NCBI RefSeq assembly: GCF_040581405.1
Contig: NZ_CP137157.1
Coordinates: forward strand, 1,554,001-1,618,000
DNA length: 64,000 nt
Direction: 5' to 3'
Source of the DNA: Komagataeibacter sucrofermentans DSM 15973
GTDB taxonomy: Bacteria; Pseudomonadota; Alphaproteobacteria; Acetobacterales; Acetobacteraceae
Shown here: piece by piece, positions 1 to 8,276 of the stretch
Numbering within the stretch: the first letter of the stretch is position 1
Layout of the letters: each line of letters begins with the position of its first letter
Program-made: the position numbers and the translations under genes
The notes under the pieces: model-generated
Seen by the model: the letters and a program-made list of their open reading frames with translations, nothing else
Told to the model about the DNA's origin: nothing
Databases searched by the model: none

Positions 1-1244
1 GTGGTCAGCGCCTCGGTCAGCACGGTAACGTTGGGCAGGGTGGCCAGCTTGTCGCACAGCACCTTGTCGGCCTTGAGGTGCGAGCCACGCTGCAGCAGCG
101 TTACGTGCGCCACGATACCGGCAAGGTCGATGGCCGCTTCCACCCCGCTATTGCCGCCGCCTGCCACCGCCACGCGCTTGCCCTTGTAGAACGGGCCATC
201 GCAATGCGGGCAGTAGGCCACGCCCCTGTTGCGGTATTCCTCCTCGCCCGGCACGCCAAGGTGGCGCCAGTGCGCGCCAGTGGCCACGATAATGGTGCGG
301 GCGTGCAGGATCGCGCCACTTTCCAGCGCCACGCCATGCAGCCCGCCGGGGTGGGCTGCGGGAAAGAGTTCGGTGGCAACTTCGCCCGGTATGACGTCCA
401 CATCATAGGCGCGGACATGGGCTTCAAGTGCTGCGGAAAGCCTGGGGCCGGTTGTTTCGGGCACCGAGATGAAGTTCTCGATGCCTTCGGTATCCATCAT
501 CTGGCCGCCAAAACGCTCGGCCACCAGCCCGGTGCGCACGCCCTTGCGCGCGGCATAGACCGCAGCCGAAGCCCCCGCAGGCCCGCTGCCGATAATCAGC
601 ACATCAAAGGGCGCGATGTTCTTCAGCTTCTCCGCCGCGCGTTTTGGCGCGTCCGCATCGAGCTTCGCCAGAATCTGGCCTGCATCGGTGCGGCCGGTCT
701 CGAACAGCTTGCCGTTGAGGTAGACCTGCGGCACCGACATGATGTTGCGCGCCGCCACCTCATCGGGAAACAGCGCGCCATCGATCGTGACGTTGCGGAT
801 ATTGGGATTGATGACACTCATGGCGTTGAGCGCCTGCACCACGTCGGGGCAGTTCTGGCATGACAGCGCCACATAGGTCTCAAAGTCATAATGCCCCGGC
901 AGGGCGCGGATCTGGGCCACCATCTCATCAGAGAATTTGGGCGCGTGCCCCCCCACCTGCAGCATGGCCAGCACGAAGGAGGTGAATTCATGACCCATGG
1001 GGATGGCGGCAAAGCTCACGCCCCCCGCCTTCGCCCCGGCTGACTTGATGACAAAGGAGGGCCTGCGCGTGGCCTCGCCCTGCTCGCTGACCTGCACCCT
1101 GTCGGAAAGGGCGGCGACCTCGTGCAGCAGTTCATGCATCTCACGCGAGGGCGGGGTGTCATCTAGCGAGGCTTCGAGCACGATGGGGTGCGCGAGACTG
1201 GCGAGGTAACCCTTGAGCTGCGTCTTGATGGCATCTTGCAACAT
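1..1244 (-). CDS. ahpF: Alkyl hydroperoxide reductase subunit F (partial, 3' end off window)
   Basis: NADH-dependent flavoprotein disulfide reductase that recycles AhpC in the cytoplasm. About 414 residues are visible; the C-terminus lies beyond the left edge. The N-terminal double-thioredoxin-like domain ends with the CQNC pair at residues 129-132, an FAD-binding GSGPAG motif follows near 219-224, and the thioredoxin-reductase-type CPHC pair is at 345-348. These cysteine positions equal those of Escherichia coli AhpF. The ATG at 1244 has a good GGAGAG ribosome site. It lies 81 bases downstream of ahpC on the same strand, so the two should be co-transcribed. Both cysteine pairs are intact. 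The frame stays open to the window edge. Confidence 0.95.
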   Translation of the reverse strand, partial: MLQDAIKTQLKGYLASLAHPIVLEASLDDTPPSREMHELLHEVAALSDRVQVSEQGEATRRPSFVIKSAGAKAGGVSFAAIPMGHEFTSFVLAMLQVGGHAPKFSDEMVAQIRALPGHYDFETYVALSCQNCPDVVQALNAMSVINPNIRNVTIDGALFPDEVAARNIMSVPQVYLNGKLFETGRTDAGQILAKLDADAPKRAAEKLKNIAPFDVLIIGSGPAGASAAVYAARKGVRTGLVAERFGGQMMDTEGIENFISVPETTGPRLSAALEAHVRAYDVDVIPGEVATELFPAAHPGGLHGVALESGAILHARTIIVATGAHWRHLGVPGEEEYRNRGVAYCPHCDGPFYKGKRVAVAGGGNSGVEAAIDLAGIVAHVTLLQRGSHLKADKVLCDKLATLPNVTVLTEALT

Positions 1245-1282
1245 GGCACGTCTCTCCACTTTTTCAGGCAGGGTGTGCGGGT

Positions 1283-1318
1283 TCTGGCCCGGCCCGCGCA
1301 GTGCGGGGCCGGGCCAGA
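1283..1318 (-). promoter_or_regulatory. Strong GC-rich hairpin between ahpC and ahpF
   Basis: A near-perfect inverted repeat with arms TCTGGCCCGGCCCGC and GCGGGGCCGGGCCAGA fills the 81-base gap between the ahpC stop and the ahpF start. It has no T-run after it on the transcribed strand, so it does not look like a full terminator. A stem here could protect the ahpC message or attenuate transcription so that AhpC exceeds AhpF. The structure is seen; the role is inferred. Confidence 0.6.
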
Positions 1319-1325
1319 GGCGAAA

Positions 1326-1889
1326 TCAGATCTTGCCCACGAGGTCGAGCGAGGGGGTCAGCGTTTCACTGCCTTCCTTCCACTTCGCGGGGCAGACTTC
1401 ACCGGGGTGGGAGGCGACATACTGCGCCGCCTCGATCTTGGAGAGGAGTTCGGCGGCGCTGCGGCCAACGCTGCCTGCCGTGATCTCGATGTACTGGATC
1501 TTGCCTTCGGGATCGAGCAGGAACGCGCCACGGTCGGCCACGCCGGCTTCCTCGATATACACATCAAAATTACGTGCGATATGGCCCGTCGGGTCGCCAA
1601 GCATGACATACTTGATCTTGCTGATGGCAGGCGACGTATCGTGCCAGGCCTTGTGGGTGAAATGCTTGTCGGTCGAGACCGAATAGATTTCCACGCCAAG
1701 CTTCTGGAAGGCGGCATAATTATCCGCAAGGTCTTCGAGTTCCGTCGGGCAGACAAAGGTGAAATCCGCCGGATAGAAGAAGAATACGGACCATTTGCCC
1801 TTCACGTCGGCATCGGTCACCTTGATGAACTGGCCGTTATGGAAGGCGTCGGTCGTAAACGGTTTCAGCGAGTCATTGATGCGTGCCAT
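1326..1889 (-). CDS. ahpC: Peroxiredoxin AhpC
   Basis: Typical 2-Cys peroxiredoxin that reduces hydrogen peroxide and organic hydroperoxides and is reduced by AhpF. The protein has 187 residues, the usual length. The peroxidatic cysteine is Cys47 in FVCPTE and the resolving cysteine is Cys166 in GEVCPAKW, one residue off the E. coli numbering. The ATG at 1889 has an AAGGAG site. The gene is first in the ahpCF unit and divergent from oxyR, the usual peroxide-responsive arrangement, so OxyR activation from the 142-base gap is expected. Confidence 0.97.
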   Translation of the reverse strand: MARINDSLKPFTTDAFHNGQFIKVTDADVKGKWSVFFFYPADFTFVCPTELEDLADNYAAFQKLGVEIYSVSTDKHFTHKAWHDTSPAISKIKYVMLGDPTGHIARNFDVYIEEAGVADRGAFLLDPEGKIQYIEITAGSVGRSAAELLSKIEAAQYVASHPGEVCPAKWKEGSETLTPSLDLVGKI

Positions 1890-2031
1890 TGGAATGCTCC
1901 TTGGTTTCGCGTGTCAGTTATCGACGGGTTCTTATCCCACGCCCACGAAATGCGCAGAAACAGTTTCTGTCAATGTCTGTGATAGGAGAAACCTTTTTAC
2001 AAATGTTCCGAAATAGGTTCTATCTATACGC
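1890..2031. promoter_or_regulatory. Divergent ahpC/oxyR promoter region
   Basis: This 142-base gap separates the ahpC start from the oxyR start and is much richer in A and T than its surroundings near 1975-2030. LysR-type regulators normally bind such divergent gaps, autoregulate themselves and activate the neighbour. I could not place an OxyR site base by base, so only the region is annotated. Confidence 0.6.
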
Positions 2032-3009
2032 ATGACCTACATTCCTCTCTCTGGCCTCTCCCTGCGTGATATTGAATATGTTGTGGCGGTAGACGACCTG
2101 CGCAACTTTTCACGCGCAGCCGAGCGGTGCGGCGTGAGCCAGGGCGGCCTGTCGGAGCAGGTACGCAAACTCGAGGCGCTGCTGGGCGTGGTCCTGTTCG
2201 AGCGTTCGCGCCGCCATGTTGCCCCCACGCCTGATGGCGCGCGGCTGATCGGCATGGGGCGCGAGGTGCTGGCTGCCGCCCGCGCCATGATCGAGGCCGC
2301 GCGCGTGCGCACCGGCTCGCTTGAAGGGCTGCTGCGCATTGGCGTGATTGCAACGCTCGGCCCCTATTACGTGCCCAACCTGCTGCCGCTGCTGCGCCGC
2401 AACTACCCGCAGCTGCAACTGCGCCTGACCGACAGCCTGACCGACATCATGCTGCGCATGCTGCGCCATGATGAACTCGATATCGTGCTTGCGGCGCTGC
2501 CGGTCAGCGGCGAAGGCTTTCATAGCGTGCCGCTGTTCAGCGAGCCGTTCCTGGCCGCCTTCCCCGCCGAGCATGCGCTGGCCGAGCGCAAGAACCTGAC
2601 CATGCTCGACCTGAAGGGCCCGGACCTGCTTCTGCTCGAAGACGGGCACTGCCTGCGCGACCAGGCCCTGGCCCTGTGCGGCATGTCATCAAGCCACGCA
2701 CCCGAACGCCTGGCCGCGAGCCTCGAGATGTTGTGGCACATGATTGGCGCGGGCGAAGGCTATTCGCTCATTCCCCGCCTTGCCCTGCGCAATCGTGGCG
2801 AATGGGACGGGCTGATTACGGTCCAGCCCATTCCCGCCGCAAGCCGCACGATCGGACTGGTCTGGCGCGCCTCCGACCCGCGCGGGGCAGCCTTTGCCGA
2901 ATTCGCCACATGCCTGCGCAACAACACGCCCGAAGGCTGCACCCCGCTGCCGCACTTCCCTGCAAAAACCAGCCTTACCCTTGAGCCGGACATGCCACAG
3001 AAAGACTGA
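2032..3009 (+). CDS. oxyR: LysR-type peroxide sensor OxyR
   Basis: A 325-residue LysR-family regulator. The N-terminal winged helix-turn-helix covers about residues 10-70 (LRDIEYVVAV to FERSRRHV), and the effector domain follows from about 100. Cys207 and Cys216, within GHCLRDQALALC, are nine residues apart like the redox pair Cys199/Cys208 of E. coli OxyR, which identifies it as a peroxide sensor rather than a generic LysR protein. It is transcribed away from ahpCF, its expected target. No clear Shine-Dalgarno sequence precedes the ATG at 2032, so the start rests on the LysR N-terminal motif beginning a few residues later. Confidence 0.93.
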   Translation: MTYIPLSGLSLRDIEYVVAVDDLRNFSRAAERCGVSQGGLSEQVRKLEALLGVVLFERSRRHVAPTPDGARLIGMGREVLAAARAMIEAARVRTGSLEGLLRIGVIATLGPYYVPNLLPLLRRNYPQLQLRLTDSLTDIMLRMLRHDELDIVLAALPVSGEGFHSVPLFSEPFLAAFPAEHALAERKNLTMLDLKGPDLLLLEDGHCLRDQALALCGMSSSHAPERLAASLEMLWHMIGAGEGYSLIPRLALRNRGEWDGLITVQPIPAASRTIGLVWRASDPRGAAFAEFATCLRNNTPEGCTPLPHFPAKTSLTLEPDMPQKD

Positions 3010-3167
3010 TGGCTTCAGTTCACCATCAAATCGGGCATGAAAACCGCCCAATACCGCGTTGGACAATCAGGGAATTCGGTCTAGGATAGATTTTTCCGCA
3101 TGAATGAACGCTGCCTGGCGGTGTTCAGTTCTCCCTGTTTTCTTTCAGCACAAGCACGGAACCTGAT

Positions 3168-3665
3168 ATGCGCCGCACTGTTGTCTCATGGGGCAATATC
3201 TCTGCTTCCTCTTTGGTCATTGCTCTTTCCGTCCTCTGCGGTTTTTCAGGCCCAAGCCATGCCAGCGGCGATAATGACACCAGTCTGGTTATTAAATATT
3301 CCGCGCCAAATTATACAACTACCGTAGATGATGGATCAGACATTACACTCAAGGGGACAATAGAGTTTATTGAAACCAGGGATAAAGAGTCAGGATCTTA
3401 TTATAAATACGCCGTATTAAAAACGGATAAACCTTACCGGCTCACGGAAATTGAAAATACGGGGGAAGGTGACTTCATTGACGACAGCAACGTAACGCCC
3501 ACGACGTTCCTCCCGATCACGGAACATGACCCGAAGAATACAATCAGCGAGTTCACGTCCTATCTGGGGCAGTATGTCACGCTGACGGGCAAGATAAAAT
3601 CAACCAGTCACAATGGCCCGGTGCTGGAGTATCAATCCATCACCTTGCCCCAGAAAGATAACTGA
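3168..3665 (+). CDS. Secreted protein of unknown function, low GC
   Basis: A 165-residue protein with an N-terminal signal peptide: a hydrophobic stretch at about 14-27 and likely cleavage near the ASG at 32-34. The mature part is polar and beta-rich in appearance, and its last 40 residues (YLGQYVTLTGKI onward) resemble the small OB-like domain found in DUF4431-type secreted proteins; that match is weak and by eye. Codons in the middle are clearly richer in A and T than the neighbours (AAA, ATT, TAT frequent), which suggests recent acquisition. It stands alone after oxyR, tail to tail with the next gene. Confidence 0.7.
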   Translation: MRRTVVSWGNISASSLVIALSVLCGFSGPSHASGDNDTSLVIKYSAPNYTTTVDDGSDITLKGTIEFIETRDKESGSYYKYAVLKTDKPYRLTEIENTGEGDFIDDSNVTPTTFLPITEHDPKNTISEFTSYLGQYVTLTGKIKSTSHNGPVLEYQSITLPQKDN

Positions 3666-3699
3666 CGCCTGATCCGGGCCACCGCCGTGGGCTGGCCCG

Positions 3700-5136
3700 C
3701 TACCCGTTCAGGCGGGTCACAAGAAGCTGGTTGATGCGGAAACCTTCCACGTCAACGACTTCAAAGCGGAAGCCCATCGTGTCCACCCGGTCCGCCTTGC
3801 GCGCCATGCGGCGCAGGCGGTGCATGATGAAGCCACCGATCGTATCGAACGGGCCTGCTTCATCAAGATCGACTGCGTCGAGTTCACGCCGCACATCCCC
3901 GATCGAGGCGGCGCCGTCAATCAGCCACGAATTGGCATCACGCCGCACGATCAGCTGCTCCTCGAACGGGTTGGCCACGCCCCCCATCAGCGCCCCCATG
4001 ATATCCTTGAAGGTAATCAGCCCCACCACCAGCCCGTATTCATTCACCACCAGCGCAAAGCCTACGCCGTGGATGTCGAACTGGGCCAGCGTATCCCACA
4101 GATTGATGGTCTCGGGCACCGAAAGCACGTCGCGGCGCACCTGAAAGATCGGGCTCTCGGCCGAAGGGCCACCCTTGCGCACGGGCGGTGGACTGGCGGG
4201 GTCGCGATCCACCACGGCAGCCAGCACGTCTTCCGCGCGGATGGAACCCACCACGTTGTCCAGGCCGCCATTGCACAGAGGGTAGCGGGAATAGGGCTTG
4301 GCGCGTACCTTGACCTTCTGCATCTCGGTGGTTTCCTGCAGGTCGAGGAACACGATCTCGTCACGCGGGGTCATGGCGGAGGTAATCGAGCGGTCCTGCA
4401 GCCCCAGCACGTTCTGGATCATCTGGTGCTCCTGCTCGAGCAGCACGCCCGAGGCCGTGCCGGCGGCAAGGATGGCCCGCAGGTCCTCAGGCGTTACGGG
4501 CTCCACCGCCGAGGCGGCGGGAATGCGCAGCGCGCGCAGGATCGCATCCGACATCTTGGAAAATACCCACACGATGGGAAAGAGCAGCCGCAATGCCAGG
4601 GCGGGGAACCACCCCACGGCCAGCGCGATCTTGTCAGGCGCGTTCATGGCGATGCGCTTGGGCAGCAGGTCGGCAAACAGCACGAACAGGCCGGTGACGA
4701 GCATGAACCCCAGCACGGAGGCCAGCGTCTCGGCCGTGGCCTCGCTCAGGCCCCACTGCGTAAAGCCATGCGTGAGCGAGGGCGAGAGCATCTGCGAACT
4801 GATCATGCCGCCCAGCACGCCCACGCCGTTGAGGCAGATCTGGAGCACGGTCATGACCTGCCCGCTGTTGCGCCGCAATTTCAGGAAGGCGACGGCCCGT
4901 TCATCCCCCGCTTCGGCACGCGAGCGCAGACGGGCATCACGGGCGGCGGCAAATGATATTTCCGATAGCGAAATAAATATATTGAGTGCGACCAGAAGCA
5001 CAAGCGCAATCAGGCCAGAAAAAAACAGGACCACCAGAACACCCACAAAATAAATGTAGCACTGTATAACACGCACCCTGCCCCCATCGGCAGGAATATA
5101 TGCACGCAACGGATATTTTTTTACTTGCTCCATCAT
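3700..5136 (-). CDS. CNNM/CorC-family membrane protein with CBS domains
   Basis: A 478-residue protein of the HlyC/CorC (UPF0053) family. An N-terminal CNNM (DUF21) membrane domain with about four hydrophobic segments spans roughly 25-205 and includes the typical SEISFAAARDARL stretch. A CBS pair follows (MTPRDEIVFLDL near 255; VVNEYGLVVGLITFKDIMGALMG near 365-385), then a C-terminal CorC/HlyC domain (FDTIGGFIMHRL near 430). Family members are linked to divalent cation efflux or homeostasis; the substrate cannot be told here. The start is uncertain because the ATG at 5136 has a poor ribosome site and the first 25 residues are not typical of the family. Confidence 0.88.
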   Translation of the reverse strand: MMEQVKKYPLRAYIPADGGRVRVIQCYIYFVGVLVVLFFSGLIALVLLVALNIFISLSEISFAAARDARLRSRAEAGDERAVAFLKLRRNSGQVMTVLQICLNGVGVLGGMISSQMLSPSLTHGFTQWGLSEATAETLASVLGFMLVTGLFVLFADLLPKRIAMNAPDKIALAVGWFPALALRLLFPIVWVFSKMSDAILRALRIPAASAVEPVTPEDLRAILAAGTASGVLLEQEHQMIQNVLGLQDRSITSAMTPRDEIVFLDLQETTEMQKVKVRAKPYSRYPLCNGGLDNVVGSIRAEDVLAAVVDRDPASPPPVRKGGPSAESPIFQVRRDVLSVPETINLWDTLAQFDIHGVGFALVVNEYGLVVGLITFKDIMGALMGGVANPFEEQLIVRRDANSWLIDGAASIGDVRRELDAVDLDEAGPFDTIGGFIMHRLRRMARKADRVDTMGFRFEVVDVEGFRINQLLVTRLNG

Positions 5137-5550
5137 GCCGGAACAAAAAAAATCATGGACCCGCTGCCGCTTCGGACCTGACGATCCGCCAGGCGCAAAA
5201 GCGACCGGAACATAAGCGTTTTCGGGCCTCTCTCGTTTTGGGCGTAAAATCTTTTTCCACTTTGCTGGTCACCAGCCTGCCCGCATACTTGCCGTATCAT
5301 CAGAAGCGCTGTTGCGTTGGCTCTGGCCCGGAGGGGCAGGAGGGATCCATGCATGGAACCATTAATTATGGTGAAACCATAAAATCACTATTGATAGAGT
5401 TATAATTCTGCCTTATCTGTAAAATAAGATACATGACGCGCGTACGTCGCGCTTTTTCTCCCCGATATAAGGGGTAATTGTGGTCCCGCCTGCGTGCTTT
5501 CCCCGCACGCGGGTAGGCATTAACAGCCGTAGCAAGGAAACAGGTGATCC
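5137..5550. promoter_or_regulatory. Gap with possible leader ORF and hairpin before 5551
   Basis: This 414-base gap lies between two divergent genes. It holds an almost perfect AGGAGG ribosome site at about 5339-5344 followed by two very short ORFs: ATG at 5349 (18 codons, stop by 5405) and ATG at 5353 (nine codons). Further down, near 5491-5516, an imperfect hairpin pairs CCTGCGTGC with GCACGCGGG just before the next gene's ribosome site. A leader peptide or structured 5' leader is possible. I could not match it to a known riboswitch. Confidence 0.35.
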
Positions 5551-6711
5551 ATGAACGCAACGCCCTCCCCCGCCCCGGCACAGACAAAGGCCGTCCTGGC
5601 AGACCTGGCAACCCGTTTTGCGCAGCGCGCGGCGGCCTATGACCGATCGGGGGAGATTGCGACCGATAACCTTGATGATGTGCGCGCGGCGGGCCTGCTG
5701 GGCCTGACCATAGCCCGCGCGGATGGTGGCCTGGGGGGCGGCCTGCGGCAGATTGTGGAGGTGATCGGCACGCTGGCCAAAGGCGACCCCACCACGGCGC
5801 TCATTGTTGGCATGCATTACCTGCAGCACGCCGTCATTGCCAAAGCCACCAACTGGCCTCAGGCCGCGCGCAGGCAGGTGATCGAGACCGCCCTGCACGA
5901 AGGTGCGCTGATCAACGCGCTGCGGGTCGAGCCTGAATTGGGCACCCCCTCCCGCGGGGGGCTGCCCGGCACGCGCATCACATGGGTTGACGGCAAGCCC
6001 CGGCTGAACGGGCGCAAGATCTACTCCACTGGCTCCACCGCCCTGCGCTGGGGCACGGTCTGGGCCGCAACCGATGAGGCCACGCCACGCGTGGGGCAGG
6101 TGCTGGTGGACCTGACCCTGCCCGGCGTGAGCATAGAACGCAGCTGGAACCAGATGGGCATGCGCGCCACGGGCAGCCATACCGTTGTGTTCGATAATGT
6201 GGAACTGCCTGACACCGCGCTGGTGGACCTGCGCGCACCCGAAGAATGGCACACCCGCGATGGCTCGCTGGTGGTGGGACATGTGCTGGCCATTGCCTGC
6301 CTGTATGATGGCGTGGCGCGCGCGGCGCGAGACTGGCTGATTACCTTCCTGCATGAACGCGTTCCGACCGCGCTGGGCAAGCCGCTGGCCACGCTGCCGC
6401 GTTTCCAGACCCTGCTGGGTGAAATCGATGCGCTGCTGATGGTCAATGAAAGCCTGATTGAAACCGCGCTGACCAAGGCCGAAAGCGGCCACTACCCGCC
6501 GCATGAAGCCAACCTGGCCAAGTATGTGGTAACGGAAAACGCCATCAAGTCGGTTGAACTGGGCCTTGCCGCGATTGGCAACCCGGCCCTGAGCCAGGAC
6601 AGCCCGCTCGAGCGGCATTACCGCAATGTGTTATGCGCGCGCATCCATACCCCTCAGGCCGATGTGGCGCTGGCCGCCGCAGGCAAAGTTGCACTTGATA
6701 CGGGGCGGTAA
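5551..6711 (+). CDS. Acyl-CoA dehydrogenase-fold flavoprotein
   Basis: A 386-residue protein with the acyl-CoA dehydrogenase fold: an N-terminal helical domain (about 10-110), a central beta domain with the flavin-contact strand KIYSTG near 153 and WNQMGMRATGSHTV near 205-218, and a C-terminal helical domain. The overall look is that of the SfnB/DszC group, whose members are reduced-flavin monooxygenases or sulfur-scavenging enzymes rather than beta-oxidation enzymes. I do not see a clear catalytic glutamate, which fits that group. The ATG at 5551 follows AAGGAAACAGGTG. It is monocistronic, with no sulfonate or flavin reductase gene beside it, so the substrate stays unknown. Confidence 0.8.
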   Translation: MNATPSPAPAQTKAVLADLATRFAQRAAAYDRSGEIATDNLDDVRAAGLLGLTIARADGGLGGGLRQIVEVIGTLAKGDPTTALIVGMHYLQHAVIAKATNWPQAARRQVIETALHEGALINALRVEPELGTPSRGGLPGTRITWVDGKPRLNGRKIYSTGSTALRWGTVWAATDEATPRVGQVLVDLTLPGVSIERSWNQMGMRATGSHTVVFDNVELPDTALVDLRAPEEWHTRDGSLVVGHVLAIACLYDGVARAARDWLITFLHERVPTALGKPLATLPRFQTLLGEIDALLMVNESLIETALTKAESGHYPPHEANLAKYVVTENAIKSVELGLAAIGNPALSQDSPLERHYRNVLCARIHTPQADVALAAAGKVALDTGR

Positions 6712-6885
6712 GACGGTTTTGTGCCGGTTTCTTTTCATTCATGTACGATAATAACAGGCACATCCGATTATGAAAGTTATTGAAAATTACCTTTTCTAAA
6801 GGTGAAAGAATAATTATTTTCAACCCTGCATGCATTTCGTAGAATCAGGTCTGACCCAACCTTCGAGATCAGGCGTGTAAACATA

Positions 6886-7368
6886 ATGAAAAAACAATCT
6901 TTTCTTGCGCTTGGCGCGGCATGCCTGCTGGGCTTTGCAACATCAGCCCAGGCCCAGCCCTTTGGGGGGCCGCAAGGCCCTGGTCCGGGTGGCATGGGTG
7001 GCCCCGGCGGGGGCCCAGACCATGAAGGACCCCATGCAGGCATCGATCACCGCGGCCCCGGCCCGGAGCGCCGCCCTGCCCCGCATGGCCGCCTCGACCA
7101 CCGCATGGCAGGTCCCGGCCGCAACCGCGATGGCGGCTGGCATGACAACAATCCGGACATGAACCGCGTGTGGCATCAGGGCGAGCGTTATGATGGCCCA
7201 CGCAACAGCCGCTGGATTGTCAATGACTGGCAGGGCCACCGTGGCCTTTCCGCCCCGCCGTCAGGCTACCAGTGGATGCGCTACGGCAACCAGTACCTGC
7301 TGACCGCCATCACCACCGGCGTGATCGCCGGCGTGGTCAGCGCCACGCTAGGCGGCGGGATGCGCTGA
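6886..7368 (+). CDS. RcnB-like periplasmic protein
   Basis: A 160-residue exported protein. The signal peptide covers about residues 1-23 and ends AQA. Residues 24-85 form a low-complexity stretch rich in Gly, Pro, His and Arg. The C-terminal part carries the RcnB-family pattern: IVNDWQGHRGLSAPPSGYQW followed by a GNQYLL segment and a short hydrophobic helix (AITTGVIAGVVSATLGGG). RcnB was described as a periplasmic factor in nickel and cobalt homeostasis in E. coli; many proteobacterial relatives have no tested role. No metal-efflux gene is adjacent. The upstream region is AT-rich. Confidence 0.78.
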   Translation: MKKQSFLALGAACLLGFATSAQAQPFGGPQGPGPGGMGGPGGGPDHEGPHAGIDHRGPGPERRPAPHGRLDHRMAGPGRNRDGGWHDNNPDMNRVWHQGERYDGPRNSRWIVNDWQGHRGLSAPPSGYQWMRYGNQYLLTAITTGVIAGVVSATLGGGMR

Positions 7369-7918
7369 TACCTGTAGGGCAGATGAAGTCATGGGACCAG
7401 TCCACCCCATGACCCATCTTCAGTAAAGCGGGGCCCGGTTTGACTATACGCTGCGGGCCGTTATCGGCCCGTCAAACTTCATGACCGTGCTGCTGCAATC
7501 GTTTTCGGTCCGGCGGGGTACTGCCGCCGGATGCCCTCTGCCGCATGCACCTTCTCCCTGCTGTCAACATCGTGCTGTGGCTGGCATGTGACCTGCGGAA
7601 GTCATCAGCACGGCTGCTGCTCATGCGCGGGCTGGCCATCGCCCCGGTCATCCTACTTGACCATGTTTGTGCCTGACCGGCGCAACACATCGCGACCTGT
7701 GGCCATCCTGTCATGGGTCATGAGGGCAGTAATCCTCGTGCTCAATTTCAGGTTGCTGTTCACTACGCTTTCCTGACCGCCATATGGGGTCGTGCAGGGC
7801 AGTGTTGCAACAATGAACCATTCCCGCCCCTTCTGTGCCGGGCCAGACAGGCTATAACGCTCACAGCCCGTTATAACATGCGGGAGCGTGTCAATATCTA
7901 CCAGAATGGAAAACAGCC
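7369..7918. other. Gap without a recognised gene
   Basis: These 550 bases hold no ORF I can support. The best candidate is a 43-codon frame from ATG 7544 to a stop at about 7675 that would encode a hydrophobic peptide, but it has no ribosome site and only weak codon bias. The last 60 bases carry the promoter and GGAAAA ribosome site of the gene at 7919. Confidence 0.4.
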
Positions 7919-8224
7919 ATGTCCGTTGAAAACATGCTTCGTGACGCCATCAGCAAGAAAACCGTCGTCGGTTTTACTTTCGATGCCAAGAACTACATCG
8001 GCTCCCCCCACGCACTTGGCGAGCGTGATGGCAAGCCGCAGGTGCTCATCTATCGTGGCGAGGATGCCCACGAAAAACGCGTGCCCCCCATGGGTGAATG
8101 GAGCGTTCTGCCGCTTGACACCATCACGGACCTGAAGCTCCTGCCTGCGGAAGCCTTCCATGCCGGCCACCCCGATGCGAAGGTGGAAAAGGAACTGCAC
8201 AAGGTTACGCTGCGCGTCGCGTAA
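7919..8224 (+). CDS. Small conserved-looking protein with WYL-like pattern
   Basis: A 101-residue cytosolic protein with GC-biased codons, a good GGAAAA ribosome site and its own terminator. The order of features, a helix (MLRDAISKKTVVGFTFDAK) then a strand, a PHALG turn and QVLIYR, resembles the start of a WYL domain, the ligand-sensing Sm-like fold found in some regulators. There is no DNA-binding domain. The WYL resemblance is by eye and could be coincidental. Function unknown. Confidence 0.7.
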   Translation: MSVENMLRDAISKKTVVGFTFDAKNYIGSPHALGERDGKPQVLIYRGEDAHEKRVPPMGEWSVLPLDTITDLKLLPAEAFHAGHPDAKVEKELHKVTLRVA

Positions 8225-8235
8225 TACAGCCGGTC

Positions 8236-8276
8236 AAGGCCCCTGCCCGGTTCGTGGCAGGGGCCTTCTGTTTTTT
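8236..8276 (+). terminator. Rho-independent terminator after 7919-8224
   Basis: Arms AAGGCCCCTGCC and GGCAGGGGCCTT pair perfectly around an eight-base loop and are followed by TCTG and six T residues. It starts 11 bases after the stop of the small gene and runs into the tail of the convergent mscS-type gene. Confidence 0.9.
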
